DNA of 64,000 nucleotides, from NCBI GenBank assembly GCA_032622095.1, contig CP136063.1, forward strand, positions 143,237,950 through 143,301,949, read 5' to 3'. The position numbers and the translations under genes were made by a program. Every line of letters starts with the position of its first letter. Within the stretch, counting starts at the first letter, position 1. A model generated the notes under the pieces. It ran no database searches. It saw only the letters and a list, made by a program, of their open reading frames with translations, and was not told where the DNA came from. Of this stretch, positions 23,895-36,612 are shown one piece after another. Origin of the DNA: Siphonodentalium dalli (Eukaryota > Mollusca > Scaphopoda > Gadilida > Siphonodentaliidae).

Positions 23895-25585
23895 TGAATT
23901 CATCATATCATTAGAGAAGAACGTGCATGAATTTGGTGGAATCAGCTAGTGCTAAATATATTTGTATCAACTTTGGTGCAACTCCCCTCATACACGACGT
24001 GAACCGCGCCACTGTTGTCATATTTAAACCACATCTATTAGACTCATGCATGCATTATATAATGAAGATGATTATATATAAGTTTGGTGGTAATCGGCAA
24101 CTAAAAAATTCTTATCAAAGTTAACCCCCCCCCCCATCTCCCACCAAACGGCACCAATTTCGCGTCTTAAACTCACACGTTTATATTCCTCGTATCACGG
24201 AGAAGAAGAACATATCAATTTGGTCGAAATATGTGCTAAAAATAGCCCCTCCCCTGACACCAACAACGTCACTTTAGAACATTTTAACCCGCACAATTAT
24301 CTTACTCGTAAAAAGTTACCCCTGTTAGACCGCCTTGGTGCCATCTCAATTGTACCCTTAAAGTTATATTTAGAACACAGACAGATGTTCGCAAATATTT
24401 GATTCCTTGTATCATTTGAGAAGAACGTGTATGAGTTTGATGGTAATTGGCACTAAACATATTTTTATAAGTTTTTGGTGACCCTCACTCCCTATTTCGG
24501 ACTCAAGCGGCGCCCATTTTGACATCATTAAACCACACACTTAGACTCATTATAGAGATGAATATATATAAAATTTATGCACGATTAGATTATTCATATC
24601 ACGGAGAAGAATATGTATCAATCAGGTGGAAATCGGCGCTAAACATATTGTTTATCAATGTTTGTGTCCCTCTCACCCTCTAGGCACCCCTGACTCGAAT
24701 GGCCCCACTTTTGACATCTTTAAACCACACAATTAGACTCCTGATATCATGGAGATTCTTATTTGTAAGTTTGGTGCTAATCCGCGACTAATTTTTTTTT
24801 AATCAAATTTAGTGCCCACCCCATCCCACCCACCCCATCTCTCACCAAAGCAGCACCAATATGACGTCTTTAAAATCACACGATTAGATTCCTCATATCA
24901 TGTATAAGAATGTGTATCAATTTGGTGGAAATTGGCGCTAAAAATATTGTGTATCAATTTTGGTGCCCCTCTCCCTTTCAGTGCACCCCTGACTCGAATG
25001 ACGCCACTTTTGACAGCTTTAAGCCACGCCATTAGACACCTCATACCATGGGATGAATTTGTATAAGTTTCGTGGCAAACGGCGACTAAACCAATTCTTA
25101 TCAGATTTAGTACCCACCCACCGCCCCACCCCCAAAATCTCTCATCCAAACGACACCAATTTGGCGTCTTTAAATCACACAATAAGATTCCTTGTATCAT
25201 GGAGAAGATCTCAGAAGAATGTGCATCAATTTGGTGGAATTCGTCGCTAAAATTATTTTGATCAATTTTTGTGCCCCTCTCCCATTCCGGGCATACCTGA
25301 CGCGAACGGCGCGACTTTTGACACATTTAAACCATACCATTAGATTCCTCATATTATGGGGATGATTATATATAAGTTTGGTGGCAATCGGCGACAAAAA
25401 AAAAATTCTGCCCCTCCCCCTTTCTGCCCATGACAACAACGGCGTCACTTTAGAAAATTATAACCCTCGCCATTATCTTTCTCGTAAAAAGTTACCCCTA
25501 TTAGACCACTGTTGTGCCATATAGGTGGTCCCCTGTGAATTTCTATAGAACACAGACAGACAGACATTCGCAAATATAGATATAG
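23895..25585 (+). repeat. 300-bp higher-order tandem array
   Basis: Units start with 'cctcatatcatggagaagaa' near 23900, 24190, 24408, 24592, 24890 and 25190. Complete units are about 300 bp and built of two related halves of about 150 bp. Each half has the order 'tttggtggaaatcggcgcta', 'tgcccctctccc', 'cgccacttttgacatcttta', 'aaccacaccattagactcct'. The array ends in 'acacagacagacagacattc', a tail typical of invertebrate dispersed repeats. Poly-C lies at 24122-24134. Frames through the array are repeat-driven. Confidence 0.8.
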
Positions 25586-26973
25586 ATAAATCATATTGAA
25601 GTGCAATAAATTACCCACCCAACGACCAACAAGAAAAATAACATCTTCCATTTTCTCTCAATGTAGCATGTACCAATGAAATCGTTCTCGTTTAGTTCTT
25701 CATTGTAAACATTGAAATTAAATAACACATTATTGCCACTAGTCTATCGCATAGGTTAATTTCTCTGATGCACATATAGTCCGTATATTGTGCGTGTATG
25801 TGAGATATAGTTTGGTCAAGAACAGGGCAAAGCCTCAATTTCACATGTCAAGCTAATTTTTCGTTTTAAAGATGGTCTATCTCTTCCGGCCCACAATTAC
25901 AACAGCATAATTTTTATAAATTGCGATTTAAAGACTACATTGTATATTATTTGTGTGCATGTATATACTTATACTAAAGTGGTTATTTCGATCGTACACA
26001 AGCAAAACATGCTCGGAAATCGAAATAAATCCGCATAAATCAACATTCTGGCGCATCATTCACAATCACCCCATTGTGTTCCCCGCACTCGGGGTGCATC
26101 GACGTGCACTATCACAGCTGATCATGCGTAGTGATAACTTTAATTAGGTCAGTACTCAATTATACGAATATGGTAGCAGTGTAGCGACATCCACAATAAA
26201 CTGTAATGAAGCAACCATAAATAAACAACATGAATATATTTGGGAATACGAATTTAATTAATATAAATATAACACATTGTGGGAACTTTTGTTTCCTCCG
26301 CCGGATAACAATACAGTCAACAGGAAACCACGAAAGTCATTTTGAAATCCACCGTTTGTTGTTCGAGTTTTGTTTACGTCTATTCTTGAACTATATGTTC
26401 AATTTTTGATCGGGGTGTCATTTCCACGGAATAAACTGTTCTTCCGGTCCGTGGCTCTTGTCGGAATGTCTACATCACCCATGTTAATATCTAGAGTTGT
26501 CTGTGTGGACGTTATATTTTCCATATTTCAGGAGTTCGAGTTGTCAGGAACAACTAGCTGAAGATTATCATTCATGTTGGAATTTGTTGAACTCATTAAA
26601 CACAATCATATTTTCCTATCGTTTTCACTAGATGTCGAATAATTATTAATAATAATAATGACCAGTTTTATATAGCGATTAACCAATTACTTGCTCTAAC
26701 ACGCTTGGTACAAGACAAATAGCTATATTGTGAAAACAAAATTATTGATACTTGCCAGGTTTTTATGTCTCGTAATGTTAGCTATATCAATTGGTGCAAC
26801 ATTGTTTTCTCTCAATTTCTGCACCAGGTATTTTCCTTCACTAACGTCTTGTGTTGGACAGTCTTGTTAATATCCAATCCACCCTCATTTGCCGTGACTG
26901 ACATAATGTTAGCAAATTTATTAATTTCGACTTACTGTCGCTTAAACCAACTACCACCTGGATTATATACACT
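25586..26973. other. Unassigned sequence
   Basis: AT-rich sequence with no recognised gene, RNA or repeat. Short unmatched frames at 25953-26147, 26370-26561 and 26765-26983 look like chance frames. Confidence 0.35.
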
Positions 26974-29145
26974 CAGTGGCTAAACCGTACAAACATATTA
27001 TCGGAAGTTGTTTTCGCCAAGACGAAACATTCTATTTTTAGAACATAAATACTACTGAAGAATCAAAACAACACCATAAAAACAAGTTTTATATAGACGG
27101 TTTCCCCACAGTAATAAACGTAAGTATAAATTGTACATACCCATTTGCCGATCACAAGCGGATCCATTTGAGCGAAGAACTCTTTTTTAAAGATAAAACG
27201 GCCTTTGATCACTCGCAAAAATTCCCTCTTCAAATGTCATGTTAACACATATACAGCATATGTCGGAAATCCCACTATATTGCAACGGAAAGGCCGTTAT
27301 GTGTGCAGCATATATTGACATTACTTGGCTCGAGTGTATTCACAATCTGAAAGTAGAGACTATTTATTTGGACACCTCATTCGTCAATCTCTGTACGCCT
27401 AATCACTAGTTGTCAAAAATCTGTACGTCAAGTTGTCATGGTGGGATTTGTGTGCAAAGACGAAACCATGAATTAGGTTGCAATTTTAGACATGTTCCGC
27501 CCCCAGATGGTCATTATTATCAGTTTATCAGTAGATACCGTGCTGAAAACTTTAAGTGTATTTCAAATCTATTTTAAAATGTATTATGACATTGAATTAC
27601 TTGATGTAGTTCATCGAAAAGCATGGTACGTAATTGAAGACTTCTGATATACATGTATGTATATATACATGTCATACATATTACTTCTCATTCCGGTGAC
27701 TCAAGAGATGAAGCTCTATCTTTTCAATATAAGTACCAAAAACATTTCAAATAAAATTAAGTAAACAAAAATATAATAATGTAGAATTAAACTTATTGAA
27801 AAACATAAATCCTTGAAAAGTCTTGAATGTTCGTCATCGGCACTTGGAGTGATTTGTTGATTTAAGCGACAGGAAACTGAAATATGCATCTCTCTTAACG
27901 GGGTACTTCCGTACATAGCACGCCTTTTCAGATCGATATTATGATCAGAGACATATTTAGCCACAGTGAACCGTAACATACAGTTTATCTATCGTTGTTT
28001 CTCCAGGTAACGAACATAGACAATTGCGATATTGTCGTTCCAATTGTGACACAATATGTCTTATCCGCACATTTCTTAGCCAAGTTTACTTCTGTGGACA
28101 TGTGGTTTTATTGGAGATACTGTGTCTAAAATGTGGGCATATATATGGTCCCGTATCCAGGGACTTTGTGATGTGCGAGAGCTATCTACCCCCCCCCATT
28201 GTTTTGGGTTTTCAATGTGAATCTAAATCGAACTTCCAATGGGCAGGGTGGGGTTGGGGGATAATTTTCTCCAATCGATTGTCTGTGAGTCTCTGCCGGA
28301 AAATTCCAAACCAAGAGGTGCAACTCGAAGCTGGTACTTGTAGGACATATCGGGACTATCCATTCAACTTTCATGTAGTGATACCCAAGGAGGCATTCGC
28401 AGTCACGACCCCTTCGTCACATCACCGTAAATATAAGGCGATGGTGCACATACGACCTGTAGTTTTTATATTAGTAAATTCCCACGCATACGCAATTTCA
28501 TCACAGCATATAACATACAGCCCCACCCCCAAATGCAATGTTGTTACTTGCGGAGTCGAATAAACGTCGCTAAATGTTAATAAGAATACATTGTTTGATT
28601 CAGACAGAGTCTATAAGTTCAATAGCGTGACATTTCGAAGACATAGTTATGTATAAATGAGTCAAAAGGAACATATCATTACTGTACGATACCTGTACAG
28701 CGTCGCAACTGGCGATTGTCGTCGTACACAACTAGGCGTACAGAGATTGACGAGTGGGGTGTCCAAATAAATAGTCTCTACTTTCAGATTGTGAATACAC
28801 CGAGCCAAAGTAATGTCAATATATGGTGCACACATACCGGCCTTTCCGTTGCGATATAGTTGGATTTTCCGACGGATGCTGTATATGTGTTAAAATGACA
28901 TTTGAAAAGGTCGTTTTATCTATAAAAAAAGAGTCCTTCGCCGAAATGTAGCTCGCTTATGATTGGCAAATGGGTATGTACAATTTATACTTACCTTTAT
29001 TGCTATGGGGAAACCGTCTATCCGGTCTGAAAACTTGTTTTTATGGTATTTTTTTTTATTCTTCTGTAGTATTTATTCTAAAAATAGAAATTTTCGTCTT
29101 GGCGAAATCAACTTCCGATTATATGTTTGTACGGTTGGGCCACTG
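26974..29145. mobile_element. 2.2-kb DNA element with long terminal inverted repeats
   Basis: The left arm (26974-27413) and right arm (28728-29145) are reverse complements with moderate divergence. Termini are CAGTGGCTAAACCGTACAAA and, read inward from the right, CAGTGGCCCAACCGTACAAA. The interior of about 1.3 kb has no recognisable transposase. The longest interior frame (28024-28563, plus, opening only with TTG) matches no family. A CAGTG terminus would suit some hAT elements, but no 8-bp target-site duplication is visible, so the superfamily is left open. Confidence 0.8.
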
Positions 29146-29818
29146 TGATACAGGCGTTGTTCTTGCGGCAATACAGAAATGGATCATCCTCAGCGCTGTA
29201 TCCAATCGGTCGTTTCTGTGCGTATAGCTCATACATGAATACTGGATTATGTTCATCGTTTATGTTTGTAATATAAATCCTTGGAGCGATTTCCCGAACA
29301 TTTCTGATATCGGCACCCGTTTGATTTTTTGTTTGTCGCTCGTTTAACTGTTTGTCGCTCGTTTAACTGTCCTTTCGTTCGCCCGACTATTTCAATGTCA
29401 CCTCCCCATGATAAATTGTAGTGTTCGCTCACTCATGATCATGTTATAAAACCACAGTTTGTTTAAAATAGAATTTGGCGTCGATACACACAGCAGTGCC
29501 TTTTGATATAGAATATTGATTGATAGGTTCCGCATTTTTCGGTTTGTTTCCTTCTCCCCACCGCTTTAATTGCTTCTGTTTTGCAACAAACGCTCTCCGT
29601 TCCGTTTCAAGCGAATCGTCCGATTTATTTCATCACTCAACATCCGTATTTATGACGTTTTAAGTAGCGGTCAATGCTACCAATTTGGCCACGCAACGAA
29701 CGTGGTTCAAATGCATCCCGTCCTTTTTTCTCACACTGAGACTGTAATTCGCAATTACCGGATCAAGCTTACTGACTTCAATGTCGTGCATTTTACTGTT
29801 CTCTTAAATTTTGAACAA

Positions 29819-29950
29819 GTTCCGAGAATTACGTTAAATAATTCTCTCGAGGCGAGAGACGCTTGGGTTAGAAACGCGTGCGCTAACGCGTACGAGTTTC
29901 TTACCGACGTCTCTCGCCTCTCGTGAATTATTTAGCGTAATTCTCGGAAC
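29819..29950. repeat. 132-bp near-perfect hairpin
   Basis: An inverted repeat starting GTTCCGAGAATTACG and ending in its complement, with stem blocks 'taaataattc' and 'gaggcgagagacg' and a GC-rich centre 'aacgcgtgcgctaacgcgta'. It looks like a tiny palindromic MITE. No clear target-site duplication was found. A plus-strand frame (29570-29926) runs into the hairpin and is not considered a gene. Confidence 0.8.
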
Positions 29951-30289
29951 CAGTTGATTACTCTCTATATATTACTGCCTTTGACAACGACACTGTGGTA
30001 AAGTTGATATATTAAACTTTAGAACAGTGCCATAATCGGAACATCACCGGATTGCACACTCTCACATATGAAAAGTATTATATTTAGCTGAATAATTTTG
30101 TTTAATGTTGGTTTCAATGTCAACGATGCCATTTTATGTATTAAAATTTGCTTGTATGGCTGATGTGGAATTAGATATTGGACATTGAACTCATTGTGCA
30201 ATGGTTTTATTGTTGTCCGGTGAAATCCACCGAAGACTTGACTGACTCGAAATGTGACTTTGTTGATTGCAGTTAAATGATGACAGCAT
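29951..30289. other. Unassigned sequence
   Basis: No feature is recognised between the hairpin and the following minisatellite. Confidence 0.3.
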
Positions 30290-30790
30290 TGGTTTACCCT
30301 TAATCAAATCGCTATTATTAGGTTGCATATATACATTTGTGTGGCCTTGCAATATTATGAAACATAAATGTCTTTGGCCATCCCATAACATTATGTTGCA
30401 TACATACATTGGTTTGACATTGTGATATAACTATTTTCTTTTACATTTATGTCCACATTGGGTTGGCATTGCTAACATAATATTAGTGTTTAAGTAAACA
30501 TTGAGTTGGTCGAGTCTCATTATTAGTAGGTTGTCTACATTAATTGTATACATTAATTTGACTTTGCTTTCCTATACACTATTTTAAGTTGTAAGAATAC
30601 AGTGGTTTTGCCAAACTATTATTATAGTATTCAGAACATTGGTTTGTCTTACCATGTTATAATATGTCGTTAGTTTGCGTTTGTTTGACCTTACCACACT
30701 ATTAGTAGGTTGTCGGTATACATGTTTTGGCCTTGTCAGACTATTATTAGCTTGTCAGCATACATTGATTTGGCTATGTCAAATAATAAG
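30290..30790 (+). repeat. Degenerate minisatellite, unit about 45-55 bp
   Basis: Imperfect units of the type 'ttggccttgtcagactatta' followed by 'ttagcttgtcagcatacatt' recur roughly ten times. 'ttattagtaggttgtc' appears near 30521 and 30700. The units are highly diverged. Confidence 0.55.
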
Positions 30791-33290
30791 TTACATCGTG
30801 GGTGCTTCAATACCACCATGACACCAAATTTACATGTGGGTAGAATGTTAAAGTAAACACGAACAGTACCATTTGACATTTCCATGAAGGCCCTTATGGT
30901 GGTGAATTCCAGACAACATTCCATTCATATCTTATAAACCATGGATGCAGTATCTGGGCGGTCAGACAAAACATAAACATCTGTTGAAATGTCTCCTGTT
31001 GTCTAACTTCCATACTGAATTGCATTCAGATCCGACAACCTGTAGCTGTGATATATTCTCGGACGGACACAGGGACTACCAAACAGACGGACGCATGGAA
31101 TCCAGTAATGGTGGGTGGGGGCGGTAGAGCCCTGTGAATATTCGAGATTCGATTCGATGTTTTATCGCCGTTATGATGCCGTGTTAAACCGAATCGGAAC
31201 CCAGATTCTGATGTTTTCGTAAATCCTATTTTTCTCCATCATTCTCACTACGTTAAACATGTTGCATATGGCGATGACATTAGATATATGAGTGATGCAC
31301 CAGCGATATTTGTCGTCTACGTTAATTTCGTAATATTAGTGGTTTGCATTGTGGCTGAACACACGTGTACATATAACCATAGCGCTAATGATGTCACGTT
31401 TTCACGCCACGATTCTGTCCGCAGAGTATGCGGTATTTATATCAAACCGGGTCGAGAATTATTATAAATTATGAACTGCAAACTACATAACTATTCTTAC
31501 ACATAAATGTACTATTCTTATACATGTAAATGTATCAATTCAATTCGTAAAACTAAATTGAAATGGATATAACTTATACAACCGGAGCATAGCACATGCG
31601 ATGCTAGTTTATGTCAACATACGTACACCTTATACAATTGGGACTGACTTCGAAGGCCTACGTTCTGCTCTAGCGAGTAGTCGATTCGATGCGATGTCGA
31701 CATTGGCTTCCCGATTCAATATTTAATTTCGAATCTGCGGAAAAGTACTGATTCGCAAGGCCAAAGAGGGGGGGGGGGGGGGTAAGTATCATTATTCCAG
31801 CGTACCTTGGTTTGTTATTGCCACACCATTAAAAGGTTGTTTTAGTCCCGGAAAATTGAGATGAAGACGAGAGCCCAAAAGATTCCACGACATGCAGCTA
31901 TCGGAAAATATTACATGCAGCAGAATGTAAAACGAAAAAAAAGAAACAACAACAGCCGCCAAGCGTTTGCGATATAAGTGACATCGACATGTAGGTATAA
32001 GAAAATACCCTTTCTCTAAATATACTGGATTTAGTGCAAAATCAGTCCGGATTATTCAGAGCGATCGCATTGTAAATGAAACCTATGTTCAAATGCTGCA
32101 TTCGAAACAATCCGGTTCTGATGTCCAGTCCAACGTTCTGTAACACACAAATTTGAAGTGGCGAGTCAATTTTCTGTTGATTACTTTAGTTAAAAGTTGT
32201 CTTCGATATCATGATAGGTAGCTTATCAGATAGGTGTGTCAATCATACATACCTAGCGTGTGGAATTCCACTGTTATAAAATGAGACAAAGAACACGAAT
32301 AAAGCTGCACAAAATGTCCACTCCCTTCTCAATGTAAAAACGATTCCGGTTCATATATTACGTATAAAGTAAAAATATTATGTTATAACAAACCAAAGCC
32401 GGACGCTTTGTGTCGTGTATATACTATATCTGATTTTGTGACGTCACCAATTATTATTAATACGACGCTGTTGTTTTGAATTTCGGGAGCGCGAATGTCG
32501 CACAGTAGATCGGTGGGCTTAAAGCATTAATGGCGTAATCGGCTGCCAAGAGGCCAACGTGCAACATTCTCCTATTTATATAAACGTCATAAAATCATTT
32601 ATTTGTTTTTATTTATAAGGGAAAGTAGGTCCATACTGATTTTCTAACGGGTCTACTCCGGCACTCTACTGGATCAAATCATCGGACCCTAGGAAGTTTT
32701 AATATTTTTTTAAATAAACTAAAATCACCACAACTCAACAGGATCTACTGCATCGTTATGTGGAGACTATACCGTGCGAAAGGAAATAAGATCATATTTA
32801 ATATGGATTTGATTGTTATCATAAGTCTGCATACTTACATGCATCTGATAATCCATATATATCCTATTTTCTTGAATATAATGAAAACACATACTTATGA
32901 ACAAAGCAGAAGATACATTCAGCTCCACGCGAATTCGGTAAATGGTGAAAGTTACACGATGACGTTGTTTGTCGACTATCGATTAAATTGACATGATGAC
33001 ATGTTATGAGTGAAATGAACATCTTGAGTATCTGAAGCGGAGAGCTCCCCCAGTACGCCAAGTAATATAATGGGTAGCTTCAGTTCCATGCACTCTCGAT
33101 AACATATATAACTATTTATAATTACCCCACCAAACATAAGCCTTATGCATGTGGATCTTATTTGGTGGGAATCTATAAAGTGATTTTGACAAGAATTGTT
33201 TTAAACGCTGCATGCAGAAACCCCTATGTGATTGTTTTAGCTTTGGTTCGATTATTACGCTTGCGTATGATCATATTATATCTTATCGTG
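30791..33290. other. Unassigned sequence
   Basis: About 2.5 kb without an identifiable gene. A poly-G run lies at about 31768-31782. Short unmatched frames (30736-30924, 30945-31127, 32758-32991) show no family signature. Confidence 0.35.
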
Positions 33291-33520
33291 CCACAATATC
33301 TATTATATATTTTGGAAGATCTGTCTGTGTGTGTGTCTGTGTGTGTGTTCGCGATGAACTCGAAAACGGCCGACCCGATTTCGATGAAACTTGATATGTA
33401 GGAGTATTTTCGGCCAGGAAGTGGCATAGGCCTAGTAATATTCCCGTGCGACGTGACATTGACCTTGCCATTGGGTAATTTCAAGGTCAAACGTCCTGTC
33501 CAACAGTCACGAAATTTGGC
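33291..33520 (-). repeat. TCAAGGTCAAGG-family dispersed repeat, partial
   Basis: Reverse-oriented partial copy of the repeat at 36613-37203. It begins with a (TG)n stretch, then the complement of 'gttttcgagttcatcgcgaa', followed by 'atttcgatgaaact', 'ggccaggaagtggcatagg' and 'cgtgcgacgtgacattgacc'. It ends at the 'tttcaaggtcaaacg' block. The overlapping frames are repeat-derived. Confidence 0.75.
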
Positions 33521-33772
33521 GCGTCTTATTATATCGTAATATACATGTAGATCAATCGGATATAAAGCACAATAGTGTACCATAACTCTGTTATTTCGCA
33601 TTTTATTGATAATTCTTTCAGTTTCGGATTCAGAATCTTATAGAAGTTTTAATGGCAGAGGAAAGACCGCTTAGTTAATACTATTCAGTGCGTCATCGCT
33701 ACACAGTCGTTATCGTTAACTGTGATCGAGATATAACTCTATCACAATCGACAACGCTAGCTGAGTGCTTAC

Positions 33773-34795
33773 CCGTCCGCTCTAAAACTTGGAAAATCGC
33801 ACGAATGTTGTCCGAATATACTACCAAACACACGCAGTGTTCAAAATATAAAACATTATATTCGCGATTTTCCATTTTTCCCATTTTATGAGTTTCGTTG
33901 GAATTTGCCAAAAGCCTCGATCCTCCATGGGGCGTACGCACTCTCTCTGTTGGGCAGGTTGCTTTCATATTAGAGCGGTGAAACTTTGGGGGCGTACACA
34001 TGGTATATCGATGTACCTGCTCATGCATTATCCTTGCTCCTTGATAAGCCCGTTTGAATTTGGCGTCAAGAAGAGTGGGTTCGAGATTGAGTAATATATA
34101 TCACCCGTTAACAACTTTACACGCTACCAGGAGTAAACCGTCCGCTCTATAACTTATAAAATCGTACTGAAGTTGCACGTGGATACAGCTAACCACGTCC
34201 ACTCGTCAAAGTTTTTATCTCAATGTTAGATTTTTGGAGTAATTTTCCCAATTTGTTTTCAGTGGAATTTGCCAAGTCTGAACCCACCCGACACAAGCTC
34301 TCTGTTGAGCAGGTTACATTTATAGTAGAACAGTCAAATTTTGGAGGCGTTCCTACAGTATACCGATGTACATGGTCCTGCATTAAACTCGCTTCTTCAT
34401 TAGCCCGTTTTGGATTTGGGGCTAAGAATAGGTTATAGTGATAGACTACTTAAGTATACATATTTATGTTATAAAGCGTTGTCACGTACATGTAAACCGT
34501 TCCATCTGAAAATTAGAAAATCGCACTCTAGATGCGCGTGTCCACTACCCATCAGATGCACTCGTCAAAAAAATTTATCACGATGTCTGAATTTAGCCTC
34601 CTTTACGATTTTCGGTCGAATTTCCAAAAGTCTCACCCCACCCGACTCGCATTCTCCGTTGGGCAGGTTGCTTTTAGAGTATAGCGGTCAAACTTTGGGG
34701 CGTACCAACAATATTCCGACGTACCTGCTACGGCATTACCTTGCCCTTTAATTAGCCCGTTTGGATTTGGCGGAAAAAAATAGGTGCCATATTTT
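33773..34795 (+). repeat. Three-copy tandem array, period about 360 bp
   Basis: Units begin at 33773, 34138 and 34497 with CCGTCCGCTCTAAAACTT or variants. Each then runs through a 'tcgtcaaa.tttttatc' stretch (copies 2 and 3), 'ggaatttgccaaaagcct', 'tctctgttgggcaggtt', 'aaactttgggggcgta' and 'tagcccgttt.gatttggc'. The copies are considerably diverged. Plus and minus frames of 60-113 codons here are by-products. Confidence 0.8.
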
Positions 34796-35300
34796 CGTTC
34801 CCCGTATAGCGGAAAGGCCAGGGAAAGAACACTCTCTGGTCCGAATCACTCTTCCCATTCGGAATATGCGATAAAAAAATAATAGAGCTCAGTTTATACA
34901 TCCTGGTATATGGTGTTTGCATATCTATGGGCGGTAACTCCGCAGGGAAAGCGCGGACACAAGTTTTGATGGCCGTGGCCAGTAGGGCATAACGAGGTGT
35001 TGGATGCCCTGCTCCTCGTAATTTCCGAGATAGTAAAATGACATTTGTTTCAGATAAAGGGAGATAACTCCAGGAGGAAAGCGAAGTCAATAGTCGTTAC
35101 ATGACTATTAGTTGGAACTCGTTAGCCCCAACACACGTACAAAGTGTGCTACTCCACATACTTTCCGAGTAATAGTGGTTGCAAAATTGTCCAGCATAAT
35201 AATAATAGAGAAAAATAATCGTAAAAGGGAAATAACTCCCTTAAAAAGCATTTGGCCGAATTCGCGATACCTTCATTTTCAGTAGCCCTTATATGCCAAC
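34796..35300. repeat. Region of molluscan 'AAGGGAGATAACTC' repeats
   Basis: Contains 'aaagggagataactccag' near 35055, 'aaagggaaataactccctt' near 35224 and a weaker 'atgggcggtaactccgca' near 34928. The first is the hallmark of very abundant short repeats in molluscs. The repeat boundaries are not clear. Confidence 0.55.
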
Positions 35301-35828
35301 ATTCGCTAGAGATTTCGCCAAATAAACAGAAAACGGCCCCAATAGAAAAACAATATACTTCCCTGGTTACACCATGGAAGTATAATTATCTGGCAATCCG
35401 ATCATTATTGGTGTGTTCTTATGACGATAAATCATTCTAACTAATGCGCCAACACATTGTACTTAGTAACTTGTCCAAAGCCAACAAGACATTCGAAAAC
35501 AGCGTTTTTGTGCTATCGAAAGCGGAACCGGATTGTATCGATCGCAGCCTGTTATAGATGTTTGCTCCTCAAGCACAAACTAAACCTATGACATAGGTCG
35601 ATAATTTAAGTACAAACTGAGAACTCGATGAAATGCACGTAGCGGTTAGGCGCATCAAGATATACTTAGTCATACTCATTTATATCACACTATTATCCGG
35701 TTCTGGTGATCAAAATAATGCTATGAATATGTGAAATACGGACTTGGTATGCCCCGAAAAGAATATAGACCATTGTTATCCTCCTCCATATTTTACATCT
35801 ATCTGATTGGCCCATGTCCTGTCACGTG

Positions 35829-35888
35829 CCGGGCGACAAATCACACTGTCGCCCGCTGAGCCGGGAGACATTGTTTTTGTCGCCCGCC
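35829..35888. repeat. GC-rich palindromic fragment (GCGGGCGACA family)
   Basis: Contains GGGCGACA and its complement TGTCGCCC around an 8-base loop (35831-35854), then 'cgggagacattg' and another 'tgtcgcccgcc'. The same words build the hairpin at 43768-43888, so the two are probably members of one family. Confidence 0.55.
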
Positions 35889-36612
35889 TGATGTTATATT
35901 GCAATAATGCAGCTAAGCACACACACTGCAGTACATCAGCTATTTCACATCACTACGGCGTACTAAAGTCATAAATCTTATATACCCACGGATTCGCAAA
36001 AAACACCAGTTGTGGTGTTTGCTAATTGCATATATTTAGTGAACACTAATTTTCGAACTTTTAAATTGATACTTTTATCGGACAAGCGTTATTATGTACT
36101 TTTTACATCGAAATATTTCGGTGATTCAATATATTCATGTCGACATTATGGTACAAGATTGAACGAGTCGATCCCTTGAGTTTGGTTGGTTATACATGCT
36201 TGCTAGTGGACAACGTAATGCATACGTTTGTCGGGAATGGTCCTGTATACTTATCCATCATATCAGACCTCTCCACGATGTCTGCAATGTGATTATGGAA
36301 GTATTCGCCATGTACTTGGAAGCATTGACATAATATGGATGTACATTAATGGAATAGACAACTACCCAATAACTTTCGGAGGAAGATCGTAATGAAGTGA
36401 ACATCGCGAGTAAATTCCGCGCACAATACGACATTGAATATGCTCAATTGCAGAAGGGGATAATATCTATCTGGCTTTTTGGTTTATATTGCATGGACCG
36501 ATATTGACGATTTAACCACCAAAACGGTGATTATCAAACGCTTAACGGCTTGATTATCAATTATAGAACAGAAATCCTATAGGACGATACGAAGTTACTG
36601 AAAATATATAAT
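35889..36612. other. Unassigned sequence
   Basis: AT-rich with no identifiable gene or repeat. Confidence 0.35.

Noticed and set aside
28024-28563. 179-codon plus-strand frame, the longest in the window, inside the TIR element
   Set aside because: It opens only with TTG, has no transposase motif (no recognisable DDE/D spacing or zinc finger), and low-complexity patches from C and G runs keep it open. It could be a relic but cannot be supported.
29690-29715. 'ggttcaaatgc' resembling a tRNA B box
   Set aside because: No matching A box or cloverleaf can be formed around it.
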